Origin: Streptomyces clavifer
GTDB taxonomy: Bacteria; Actinomycetota; Actinomycetes; Streptomycetales; Streptomycetaceae
Reading direction: 5' to 3'
NCBI GenBank assembly: GCA_014651175.1
Contig: BMWJ01000006.1
Location: forward strand, 372,001 to 436,000
Length of the DNA stretch: 64,000 nt
Positions within the stretch are counted from its first letter, which is position 1, and every line of letters begins with the position of its first letter. Under the pieces are notes generated by a model. The model saw nothing but the letters and a program-made list of their open reading frames with translations. It made no database searches and was not told the DNA's origin. Both the position numbers and the translations under genes were made by a program. Below are positions 34,033-42,029 of the stretch, piece by piece.

Positions 34033-34989
34033 ATGACGACGACACCCGCACCACCTGCGGCTTCCTCACCCGTCCGGGACTGGCGCGCCCCGGCGGCCGT
34101 GTGCACCACCGTGGTCCTGTGGGCCTCCGCCTTCGTCTCGATCCGCAGCGCCGGCGAGGCGTACTCGCCCGGCGCGCTGGCCCTGGGCCGACTGCTCGCG
34201 GGCACGCTGACACTGGGCGCGATCCTTCTCCTACGCCGTGAAGGGCTGCCGTCGCGGGCTGCCTGGCCGGGCATCCTCGCGTCCGGGCTGTTGTGGTTCG
34301 GGCTCTACATGGTGGTGCTCAACTGGGGCGAACAGCAGGTCGACGCGGGTACGGCGGCCATGATCGTGAACATCGGACCGATCCTGATGGCGCTGCTGGG
34401 GGCCCGGCTGCTCGGAGAGGGGCTGCCGCGCCGGCTCCTCACGGGCATGGGGGTCTCGTTCGCCGGGGCCGTCGTGGTGGGCCTCTCCATGTCCGGGCAC
34501 GGCGGCTCCTCGGTGCTCGGCGTTCTCCTGTGCCTGCTGGCCGCGGTGTCGTACGCGGGCGGGGTGGTCATCCAGAAGCCCGCGCTGCGCCACGGATCAC
34601 CTCTGCAGATCACCACGTTCGGCTGCCTGGTCGGTACGGTCGCCTGCCTGCCCTTCACGGGGGTGCTGGTCTCCGAGGCGGCCGATGCCCCGCTCTCCGC
34701 CACGCTGAACATGGTCTATCTCGGTGTCTTCCCGACGGCTCTGGCCTTCACCACCTGGGCCTACGCCCTGGCCCGGACCACGGCGGGCCGGCTGGGCGCG
34801 ACGACGTACGCGGTGCCCGCCCTGGTGGTGCTGATGTCATGGCTGCTGCTCGGCGAGGTGCCGGCGCTGCTCACCGTCGCGGGCGGGCTGCTCTGCCTGA
34901 CCGGGGTGGCGATCTCCCGGACCCGGGCGCGCACGGCCTCCCGCACGGACACGGACGGCGAGGAGCCGGCGGCGGCCCGGGCCTCCTGA
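34033..34989 (+). CDS. EamA/DMT-family transporter
   Basis: This 318-residue membrane protein has ten helices in two EamA repeats (VCTTVVLWASAFVSIRSAGEAYSPGALALGRLL; VSYAGGVVIQKPALRHGSPLQITTFGCLVG; VYLGVFPTALAFTTWAYALARTTAGRLGATTYAVPALVVLMSWLLLGE). Such proteins export or take up small metabolites; the substrate is not known. It follows the ArsR gene and seems to have its own leaderless promoter. Confidence 0.88.
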   Translation: MTTTPAPPAASSPVRDWRAPAAVCTTVVLWASAFVSIRSAGEAYSPGALALGRLLAGTLTLGAILLLRREGLPSRAAWPGILASGLLWFGLYMVVLNWGEQQVDAGTAAMIVNIGPILMALLGARLLGEGLPRRLLTGMGVSFAGAVVVGLSMSGHGGSSVLGVLLCLLAAVSYAGGVVIQKPALRHGSPLQITTFGCLVGTVACLPFTGVLVSEAADAPLSATLNMVYLGVFPTALAFTTWAYALARTTAGRLGATTYAVPALVVLMSWLLLGEVPALLTVAGGLLCLTGVAISRTRARTASRTDTDGEEPAAARAS

Positions 34990-34999
34990 GCCGCCGCCG

Positions 35000-35037
35000 A
35001 CCGCCGTGCGGGGTCCGGGGCCACCGCCCCGCGCGGT
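35000..35037. terminator. GC hairpin between convergent genes
   Basis: ACCGC-(CGT)-GCGGGG pairs with CCCCGC-GCGGT around a 13-base loop, between the DMT transporter gene and the convergent alcohol dehydrogenase gene. Confidence 0.55.
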
Positions 35038-35075
35038 CCCCGGGTCCCCTGCGTCCCGGTCCCCCGCGTCCGGAT

Positions 35076-36155
35076 CTAGAAAATGACCAGCGCGCGGCCG
35101 CCCCTGCCCGCGATCATGTTCTCGAAGGCTGCCGGAATGCCGTCCAGGCCGATGCGTTCCGTCACCATCATGGAGAGGTCGAACCGGCCGGCCCGGATGT
35201 GTTCGGCGAGCACCGGCAGATCCCGCGCGGGATCGCTGTTGCCGTACACGCAGCCCGTGAGGGAACGGCCCCAGTGGAAGATCTCCAGGGCGTTGAAGGT
35301 CACCGGCTGGTCCTTGCCGCCGATGCCGACGACCGTGGTGCGGCCGCCGCGGCGGGTGGACTCCCAGGCCGCGCGGATCGTGGCGGCCCGTCCCACGCAC
35401 TCGACGGCGACGTCCGCCCCCTGGCCACCGGTCAGCTTGCGGATCGCGCGCGGGGTGGTGTCCGAGGCGACGACGTAGTCGGTGGCCCCGGCCCGGCGGG
35501 CGAGCTCCTCCTTCTCCGGCGACACGTCGACGGCGATGATCCTCGACGCCCCCGCGATGCGGGCGGCCTGGAGGACCGCGAGGCCCACCCCGCCGATCCC
35601 GTGGACGACGACGCTCTCGCCCTCACGGACCCGGGCGGAGTGGTGCACCGCCCCGTATCCGGTGAGGACCGCGCAGCCGAGCAGGGCCGCGTCGGTGAGC
35701 GGGATGCCGGCCGGGGCGGGCAGGACGCAGTTGGCCGCCACGACGGTCTCCTGCGCGAAGGCCGCGACGTTCAGTCCGGGGTGGGGCTCCGTGCCGTCGG
35801 CCGTACGGGCGTGGACGGCGGCCGCGCCCTTGAGCGCGTCGGCGCAGAGCCAGATCTCGCCGATCCCGCAGTGGAGGCATTCTCCGCAGGACGGCGCCCA
35901 GTTGAGGACGACCTGGTCGCCGGGACCGACCTCGGTGACGCCCTCGCCGACGGCGAGGACCGTGCCCGCCCCCTCGTGGCCGAGGACGGCGGGGACGGGC
36001 AGCCGCATGGTGCCGTTCGACAGGGACAGGTCGGAGTGGCAGACCCCGGCGGCGGCGAGGCTGATCCTCACCTGGCCGGGGCCGGGCTCCGGGAGGGTGA
36101 TGTCGGTGATCTCCAGGGGAGCTCCGACGGCGGGCAGTACAGCGGCGCGGACCAC
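35076..36155 (-). CDS. Zinc-dependent alcohol dehydrogenase
   Basis: This 359-residue medium-chain dehydrogenase has catalytic zinc ligands in GVCHSDL and LGHEGAGTV. The four structural zinc Cys are in CGECLHCGIGEIWLC, and the NAD motif is HGIGGVGLAVLQAARIAGASRIIAVDV. It oxidises an alcohol to an aldehyde, which the ALDH encoded just upstream can take on. GAGGAG lies 7 bases before the GTG. Its closest look-alikes are class III or mycothiol-type dehydrogenases, but the substrate is open. Confidence 0.92.
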   Translation of the reverse strand: MVRAAVLPAVGAPLEITDITLPEPGPGQVRISLAAAGVCHSDLSLSNGTMRLPVPAVLGHEGAGTVLAVGEGVTEVGPGDQVVLNWAPSCGECLHCGIGEIWLCADALKGAAAVHARTADGTEPHPGLNVAAFAQETVVAANCVLPAPAGIPLTDAALLGCAVLTGYGAVHHSARVREGESVVVHGIGGVGLAVLQAARIAGASRIIAVDVSPEKEELARRAGATDYVVASDTTPRAIRKLTGGQGADVAVECVGRAATIRAAWESTRRGGRTTVVGIGGKDQPVTFNALEIFHWGRSLTGCVYGNSDPARDLPVLAEHIRAGRFDLSMMVTERIGLDGIPAAFENMIAGRGGRALVIF

Positions 36156-36186
36156 GAACAGACTCCTCGGTGGATCGGAGGGGGAC

Positions 36187-37581
36187 TCAGAACTGGAGGG
36201 ACTTGGTCTGGAGGTACTCGGAGAGGCCGTGCGGGCCCAGTTCGCGCCCCACGCCCGACTGCTTGTAGCCGCCGAAGGGCGCCAGCGGGTTGAAGCGGCC
36301 GCCGTTGATGTCCACCTGGCCGGTGTCCATGCGCCGGGCGAAGGCCACGGCCTCGGCGTCGTCGGCGCCCCAGACGGCACCGGCCAGCCCGTACACGGTG
36401 TCGTTGGCGATCCGCAGGGCGTCGTCCACGTCCTCGTACCGCAGGATCGAGAGCACCGGGCCGAAGATCTCCTCCTGCGCGATGGTCATGCCGGGCGTGA
36501 CGTCGGCGAAGACGGTGGGGCTGACGTAGTAGCCCTGCTCCTTGGGTGCCTCGGGGCCTCCGGCGACGAGACGGGCGCCCTCCTCGACGCCCTTCTCGAT
36601 GTAACCGCGCACCCGGGCCTGCTGCTTGGCGTTGACGACCGGGCCGACCCTCTCCCCGGGGACGTACTTGGCGACGGCCGCCGCCGCGAGGGCCACGGCC
36701 TCCTCGTAGCGCTCGGCGTCGACCAGCATGCGGGTCCAGGCGCTGCACGTCTGGCCGGAGTTGGACATCACGTTGGCGACGCCGACGTTGACCGCCCTGG
36801 CGAGGTCGGCGCCGGGCAGGATGACGTTGGCGGACTTGCCGCCGAGCTCCAGCGCGACCCGCTTGACCGCCGCGCCCGCCGTGGCGCCGATCTGCCTGCC
36901 GACCGCGGTGGACCCGGTGAAGGACACCAGGTCGACGCCCTCGTGCTCGGCGAGCGCCTGTCCGGCGACGGCGCCGAGGCCGGTGACCAGGTTGAAGACG
37001 CCGGCCGGCAGGCCCGCCTCCCCGGTGGCCTCGGCGAAGAGCTGGGCCGTGAGCGGGGTGTCCTCGGCGGGCTTGAGGACGACGGTGCAGCCCGCGGCGA
37101 GCGCGGGGGCCACCTTGGCGACGATCTGGTGGAGCGGGTAGTTCCAGGGGGTGATCGCGCCGACGACGCCGACGGGCTCCAGCAGGACGGTGGAGTTGCC
37201 CAGCCGCTCCTCGAAGGAGTGGGTGGCGGCCAGTTCGGCGTACGAGCCGGCGACCAGCACCGGTACGGCCGCGTGCACCGCGCGGGACAGCGGCAGCGGC
37301 GAGCCGAGCTCGGCGGTGACGGTCTCGGCGATCTCCTCCTGGCGGGCGGCCAGGACGTCGCGCAGGGCGCCGATCCGGGCGGCACGCTCGGCGGGCGGGG
37401 TGGCGGCCCAGCCGGGGAACGCGGCGCGGGCGGCGCGTACCGCGGAGTCGACGTCCTCGGCGATGCCCGCCGGGACATGGCCGATGACCTGTTCGTCGGC
37501 CGGGTTCACGACCGCGATCGTGTCCCGGCCCGAGGCGGGCCGCCACTCCCCGCCGATGTACATCCCGTCATGCGCCTTCAT
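36187..37581 (-). CDS. Aldehyde dehydrogenase
   Basis: This 464-residue NAD(P)+-dependent enzyme oxidises an aldehyde to the acid. The active-site Cys is in SNSGQTCSAWTR and the general-base Glu in VALELGGKSANVI. The cofactor region GFTGSTAVG-type VSFTGSTAVGRQIG and the EEIFGPVLSI motif are present. The alcohol dehydrogenase gene starts 31 bases after its stop, giving a two-step oxidation operon. GGGAGGAA precedes the ATG. An operator-like dyad lies 72 bases upstream. Confidence 0.93.
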   Translation of the reverse strand: MKAHDGMYIGGEWRPASGRDTIAVVNPADEQVIGHVPAGIAEDVDSAVRAARAAFPGWAATPPAERAARIGALRDVLAARQEEIAETVTAELGSPLPLSRAVHAAVPVLVAGSYAELAATHSFEERLGNSTVLLEPVGVVGAITPWNYPLHQIVAKVAPALAAGCTVVLKPAEDTPLTAQLFAEATGEAGLPAGVFNLVTGLGAVAGQALAEHEGVDLVSFTGSTAVGRQIGATAGAAVKRVALELGGKSANVILPGADLARAVNVGVANVMSNSGQTCSAWTRMLVDAERYEEAVALAAAAVAKYVPGERVGPVVNAKQQARVRGYIEKGVEEGARLVAGGPEAPKEQGYYVSPTVFADVTPGMTIAQEEIFGPVLSILRYEDVDDALRIANDTVYGLAGAVWGADDAEAVAFARRMDTGQVDINGGRFNPLAPFGGYKQSGVGRELGPHGLSEYLQTKSLQF

Positions 37582-37652
37582 GGCTGTTCCTCCCGGGCTT
37601 CGCTGTGCCTGCCGCCGAAGCAGTGCGTACGGACCGATGCCGTCCCGGCCCC

Positions 37653-37671
37653 AAACTAGCGCTGTTAGTTT
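37653..37671. promoter_or_regulatory. TetR-type operator before the ALDH-ADH operon
   Basis: AAACTAGC-GC-TGTTAGTTT is a palindrome (AAACTA/TAGTTT arms with an extra base). It matches the site at 32497 in its left half and spacing. Confidence 0.6.
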
Positions 37672-37725
37672 TTCGGCGCCAGGGAACGGCTGGAGACACA
37701 GGTCACGCGCGGCCGCGGGCAGCGG

Positions 37726-39060
37726 TCACACGTCGAGCCCGGGGATGTCCCTGGGCAGGGGGCAGATCCGGCGCCCGGAGTGGTCGAAGACGTACAGGTG
37801 CGCCAGGTCGACGAGGAGCGGCACCTGGCCCCCGGTGCGCAGCCGCAGGTCGGGGCCGGTGCGGACCACGAGGTCGCTCGCCGTGACGGCCGGGCGGTCG
37901 GGGCCGCGCACGGCGTACCGCTCCGGGGCCGGGGGGTCGAGTACGGCGACGGAGCCGGTGGCTCGCTGCCTGAGGCGTTCCAGCACACCGGTTCCGCCGC
38001 CCCCGGCACGGCGGCGCTGGGGCGTCCGCGGCCGGGCGGACTCCAGGTCGGGCACCACGGCGGGCCGCGAGCCGGTGTTGAGGTGGACGAGCGCCTCGTG
38101 CCCCTGGTACTCGACGTGCTCGACGATGCCGCTGAGGGCCACCTCTCCGGGGCGGGCGTGGCTGGGCGGGGCGATCCGGACGGCCTCGGAGCGCAGGCCG
38201 ACGATGACCGGGCGGCCCTGCTGGATGCGGAGCAGCTGGTGGTCGGGGCTGAGCGGTTCGGGCAGGGCGAGGCGCTGGCGGCCCAGGTCGATCGACATCC
38301 GGCCCTCCAGCGGGGCGTGGACGACGGCCTGGAGCAGGTTGATCCTCGGGGTGCCGATGAACGCGGCGACGAACACGTTCTCCGGCAGCGCGTAGACCTC
38401 GCGCGGCGAGCTGACCTGCTGGAGCACCCCGCCGCGCATCACGGCCACCCGGTCGCCGAGCGACATCGCCTCGGCCTGGTCGTGCGTGACGTACACGGTG
38501 GTGACGCCCAGCTCGGTGGTGAGCTGGGCGATCTCGGCGCGCAGGTGGTTGCGCAGCTTGGCGTCGAGGTTGGAGAGCGGCTCGTCCATCAGGAAGGCGG
38601 AGGGCCGGCGCGAGATGGCGCGGCCCATCGCGACCCGCTGGCGTTCGCCTCCGGAGAGCTGGCGGGGGTAGCGGTCCAGCACGCTCTCGATGCCGAGCAT
38701 CCTGGCGGTGGACTCGACCCGCTCGGTGTGGTCGCGGCGGGAGTTCTCCAACTTCAGCGGGAAGCCGATATTGGCTCGATTGGTCATGTTCGGATAGAGC
38801 GCGAAGTTCTGGAAGACCATGGCCATGCCGCGTTCGCGCGGCGTCAGGTCGTTCGCCGGCTCGCCGTCGAGCAGCAGCTCTCCCTCGGTGATCTCCTCCA
38901 GGCCCGCGATCATGCGGAGCACGGTCGACTTTCCGCAGCCCGAGGGGCCCAGCAGCACCACGAACTCGCCGGGGGCGACGGAGAGCGAGAACCGGTCGAC
39001 CGCGCGCGGGGACCGTCCGTACGTCTTGCTGACACTGCGCAGGGAGATGGCACGACTCAT
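37726..39060 (-). CDS. MsiK/MalK-type ABC transporter ATP-binding protein
   Basis: This 444-residue ATPase belongs to the sugar-importer (CUT1) class. The Walker A motif is GPSGCGKST, and the others are the Q-loop VFQNFALYPNMT, signature LSGGERQRVAMGRAI, Walker B FLMDEPLSNLDAKLR and the H-loop VYVTHDQAEAMS. C-terminal TOBE-type domains are longer than in MsiK (about 377 residues) and include an Arg-rich insert. No permease or binding-protein gene is near, so it may energise importers encoded elsewhere, as MsiK does. GGGCGGAA precedes the ATG. Confidence 0.9.
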   Translation of the reverse strand: MSRAISLRSVSKTYGRSPRAVDRFSLSVAPGEFVVLLGPSGCGKSTVLRMIAGLEEITEGELLLDGEPANDLTPRERGMAMVFQNFALYPNMTNRANIGFPLKLENSRRDHTERVESTARMLGIESVLDRYPRQLSGGERQRVAMGRAISRRPSAFLMDEPLSNLDAKLRNHLRAEIAQLTTELGVTTVYVTHDQAEAMSLGDRVAVMRGGVLQQVSSPREVYALPENVFVAAFIGTPRINLLQAVVHAPLEGRMSIDLGRQRLALPEPLSPDHQLLRIQQGRPVIVGLRSEAVRIAPPSHARPGEVALSGIVEHVEYQGHEALVHLNTGSRPAVVPDLESARPRTPQRRRAGGGGTGVLERLRQRATGSVAVLDPPAPERYAVRGPDRPAVTASDLVVRTGPDLRLRTGGQVPLLVDLAHLYVFDHSGRRICPLPRDIPGLDV

Positions 39061-39177
39061 GTTTCCGCCCGGGAGGGAAGGGTGGCTGCGCGTGGGGAGT
39101 GGCTGCGTGGCCTGAAGTTAGCCCACCGGGCGGGGTGTGGGAATGATTCGTGCAAGGTTGATCGGTTCCGGGATGTG

Positions 39178-40470
39178 TCAGGCGGGATTCCGGTTCGCGC
39201 GGGGTTCCTCGGCGTCCGGAGCGGGCTCGGCCCGAACGGGGTCCGCGGCCGGGTCGGGGGCCGCCACCGGGGCGGGAGCGGGCTCCGCGGCCGGGACCCG
39301 GCCGCTGCGTAGGCCGAGTCCGGCCGCCCCGACCAGCAGCGCTCCCAGCATCACGAACGGCGCGGCGCTGCCTGCGACACCGGCGATCAGCCCGGCCGAC
39401 GCGGGGGCCGCGACCTGGCCGAGGCGGTTGCCGGTGAGCCTGAGGGCGAGCGCGGTGGAGCGGGCCGCCGCGGGGGCGGCCCGGACGACCGTGGTCATCG
39501 AGAGCGGCTGGCCGACCCCGAGGCAGAAGCCCATCGCCGCGAGCATCACGGCGAGCGCCCAGACGGGCACCGGCAGGGCGATCCCCGCGCACAGCAGACC
39601 GCCGAGCAGGCAGGTCGTGGTCAGCAGGGCCGTCCTGCCGAAGAGGCGCAGCATCGGTGTCATGACGAGCCGGCACGCGATGGTGGCTGCGGCCCGCAGG
39701 CTCAGCAGCAGTCCGACCGTGGCGGGCGCGATGCCCCGGTGCTCTCCGACGACCGGCAGGTAGGCGGTGAGGATGTCGGTGGCGGAGAGCACGGCGAGGC
39801 TGATGAAGATGCCGGCCGGCACGCCGCGGGTCCGCAGGATCCGGCCGACCGGGACCTTGTCCGCGGCCGGCTTGGGGGAGCCTGCGGCCCTGCGGTGCTC
39901 GATGCGCCACAGGGCGGTGAAGGAGACGGCGGCGACGGCGGCCGACACGAGGAGCGCGAGGGCGCTCGTACGGGCCATGGCGCCGTCCCGCTCCGAGACG
40001 AGGTATCCGGCGGCGATCGGTCCGACGAGCTGTCCGAGGGAGGCCCCGATGGTGAAGTGGCCGAAATTGCGGTCCTGGTCGGCGGGGGCCGACTGCCGGG
40101 CGACCAGCGACTGGGCGCCGATCACGAAGCAGAGGTGTCCCAGGCCCATGACCCCACTCCAGGCCGCGAGCGCCGGGAGCGAACGCGCGCCGCCGCTCAG
40201 CGCGCAGCCCCCGGCGATGAGGACGACGCCGAGGGGCAGCAGGGGCGCGCACCGGCCGTGGTCGGTCCTGCGGCCCAGCGGCACGGCGGCGAAGAGCGGG
40301 AGCAGCGCGTACGCTCCGGCGATGACGCCGATCGCGCGCTCGTCGGCCCCCAGGGACAGGGCCCGGTAGGAGACGGCGGGCCGCGCCATCGAAACCGCCC
40401 CCTGCGCGAAGGCGAAGGCGATGACGAGGCGCAGCAGCCAGCCCCTGCCGGGCCGTGACGGGGTGGGCAT
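39178..40470 (-). CDS. MFS transporter
   Basis: This 430-residue protein has twelve hydrophobic helices and the MFS loop PLGRRTDHGRCAPLLPLG between helices 2 and 3. Its hydrophilic C-terminus is rich in Pro, Ala and Glu. It is likely an exporter of a small molecule. Its ATG overlaps the stop of the CitMHS gene (TGATG), so the two transporter genes are translationally coupled. The substrate is unknown. Confidence 0.88.
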   Translation of the reverse strand: MPTPSRPGRGWLLRLVIAFAFAQGAVSMARPAVSYRALSLGADERAIGVIAGAYALLPLFAAVPLGRRTDHGRCAPLLPLGVVLIAGGCALSGGARSLPALAAWSGVMGLGHLCFVIGAQSLVARQSAPADQDRNFGHFTIGASLGQLVGPIAAGYLVSERDGAMARTSALALLVSAAVAAVSFTALWRIEHRRAAGSPKPAADKVPVGRILRTRGVPAGIFISLAVLSATDILTAYLPVVGEHRGIAPATVGLLLSLRAAATIACRLVMTPMLRLFGRTALLTTTCLLGGLLCAGIALPVPVWALAVMLAAMGFCLGVGQPLSMTTVVRAAPAAARSTALALRLTGNRLGQVAAPASAGLIAGVAGSAAPFVMLGALLVGAAGLGLRSGRVPAAEPAPAPVAAPDPAADPVRAEPAPDAEEPRANRNPA

Positions 40471-41906
40471 CAGATGATGCCGAAGAGGATTCCGGCGCCG
40501 AGGACCACCAGCGAGGTCAGCGCGGCCCACTTGACGGTGAACCTGGTGTGGTCGCCGAATTCGACCTTCGCCATGCCGACCAGGACGTAGACGGCGGGGA
40601 CGAGCGGGGACGACATGTGGAGCGGCTGGCCCACCAGGGACGCGCGGGCGATCTCCAGCGGGGAGACGCCGTGGGCGGCGCCGGCCTCGGCGAGCACGGG
40701 GAGGACCCCGAAGTAGAAGCCGTCGTTCGACATGAAGTAGGTGAGGGGCAGGCTCAGGAGGCCGGTGACGAGGGCCATGTGCGGGCCCATCGCCTCGGGG
40801 ATGGCGCCGACGAGCCAGTCCGCCATGTGTTCGACCATGCCCGTACCGGTGAGGACACCGGTGAAGACCGCGGCGGCGAAGACCATGCCGGAGACGTTGA
40901 GGACGTTGTCCGCGTGGGCGGCGAGCCGGGCCCGCTGGTCGGGCATGTGGGGGAAGTTGACCGTGAGGGCGAGAGCCGCGCCGAGCAGGAAGAGCACCGG
41001 GATCGGCATGAGTTCGAGGATCATCGCCGCCAGCAGGGCGACGGTGAGGCCGGCGTTGAACCAGTAGAGCCTGGGCCGCAGCGTGGACCGGTTGGGGTCC
41101 AGCCCCTTGAACTCCTCGTCCGGCTCGTCCGACTCGTCCGGACCCGCCGGCTTCCCGGACTCGTGCGGCCCGTCCGCGGTGCCGCCCGTACCGCCGCCCC
41201 CGGCCTGTGGCGTTCCCTTGGCGAGCGCCCCGCCGCCCGTCCCCACGAGGACGGTCTCGGGTTCCCGCACGAGCACCTCGTCGAGCGTGAGCATGCCCAG
41301 ACGCTTGCGTTCGCGGCGCCCCAGGACCCAGGCCAGCAGGATGACGGCGAGCAGTCCGACGGCGAGCGCCGGGATCATCGGGACGAAGATGTCGCCCGCG
41401 TCCAGCTTGAGGGCGGTCGCCGCACGGGCGGTGGGGCCGCCCCAGGGCAGGGTGTTCATGACGCCGTTGGCCGTGGCCGCGATGCCGGTCATCACGACCA
41501 GGCTCATCTTCAGCCGCTTGTAGAGCGGGTACATCGCCGAGACGGTGATCATGAACGTGGTGGAGCCGTCGCCGTCGAGCGAGACGATCGCGGCGAGCAG
41601 CGCGGTGCCGATGACGATGCGCATCGGGTCGGCCTTGCAGAAGCGCAGGATGCCCCGGACGATCGGGTCGAAGAGGCCGACGTCGATCATCACGCCGAAG
41701 TAGACGATGGCGAACATCAGCATCGCCGCGGTCGGCGCCAGTGTGCCGACGCCTTCGATGACGTAGTCGCCGAGCTTCGCGCCCTGCCCGACGGCGACAC
41801 AGAAGAGTGCGGGGATCAGGACCAGCGCCGCGATCGGCGACATCTTCTTCATCATGATCAGGACCAGGAAGGTCGCGATCATGGCAAATCCGAGGATTGT
41901 CAGCAT
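40470..41906 (-). CDS. CitMHS-family citrate-metal:H+ symporter
   Basis: This 478-residue protein has about 12 helices and the CitMHS-family segments MLTILGFAMIATFLVLIMMKKMSPIAALVLIPALF, VSLDGDGSTTFMITVSAMYPLYKRLKM and GVMNTLPWGGPTARAATAL. A hydrophilic central loop (about residues 208-285) is rich in Gly, Glu and Asp. The family imports citrate complexed with Mg2+, Ca2+ or Fe3+. GAGGTA lies 8 bases before the ATG. It is the first gene of a two-gene unit with the MFS gene. Confidence 0.92.
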   Translation of the reverse strand: MLTILGFAMIATFLVLIMMKKMSPIAALVLIPALFCVAVGQGAKLGDYVIEGVGTLAPTAAMLMFAIVYFGVMIDVGLFDPIVRGILRFCKADPMRIVIGTALLAAIVSLDGDGSTTFMITVSAMYPLYKRLKMSLVVMTGIAATANGVMNTLPWGGPTARAATALKLDAGDIFVPMIPALAVGLLAVILLAWVLGRRERKRLGMLTLDEVLVREPETVLVGTGGGALAKGTPQAGGGGTGGTADGPHESGKPAGPDESDEPDEEFKGLDPNRSTLRPRLYWFNAGLTVALLAAMILELMPIPVLFLLGAALALTVNFPHMPDQRARLAAHADNVLNVSGMVFAAAVFTGVLTGTGMVEHMADWLVGAIPEAMGPHMALVTGLLSLPLTYFMSNDGFYFGVLPVLAEAGAAHGVSPLEIARASLVGQPLHMSSPLVPAVYVLVGMAKVEFGDHTRFTVKWAALTSLVVLGAGILFGII

Positions 41907-42029
41907 GTGTGGGATACCTCACGTTCACCATTGAACTCGCACCGAGGTCGGCGGTTCGGATGACGTTAGGGGCCCCGTCACGGCGTTCACAAGATGTTGA
42001 CGTGTGAGCAATACGAGCAAAACACCAGG

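Noticed and set aside
31329-37671. A single operon from the acyl-CoA dehydrogenase to the ALDH gene
   Set aside because: The genes lie on both strands with a convergent terminator in between. Only a shared operator links them, not cotranscription.
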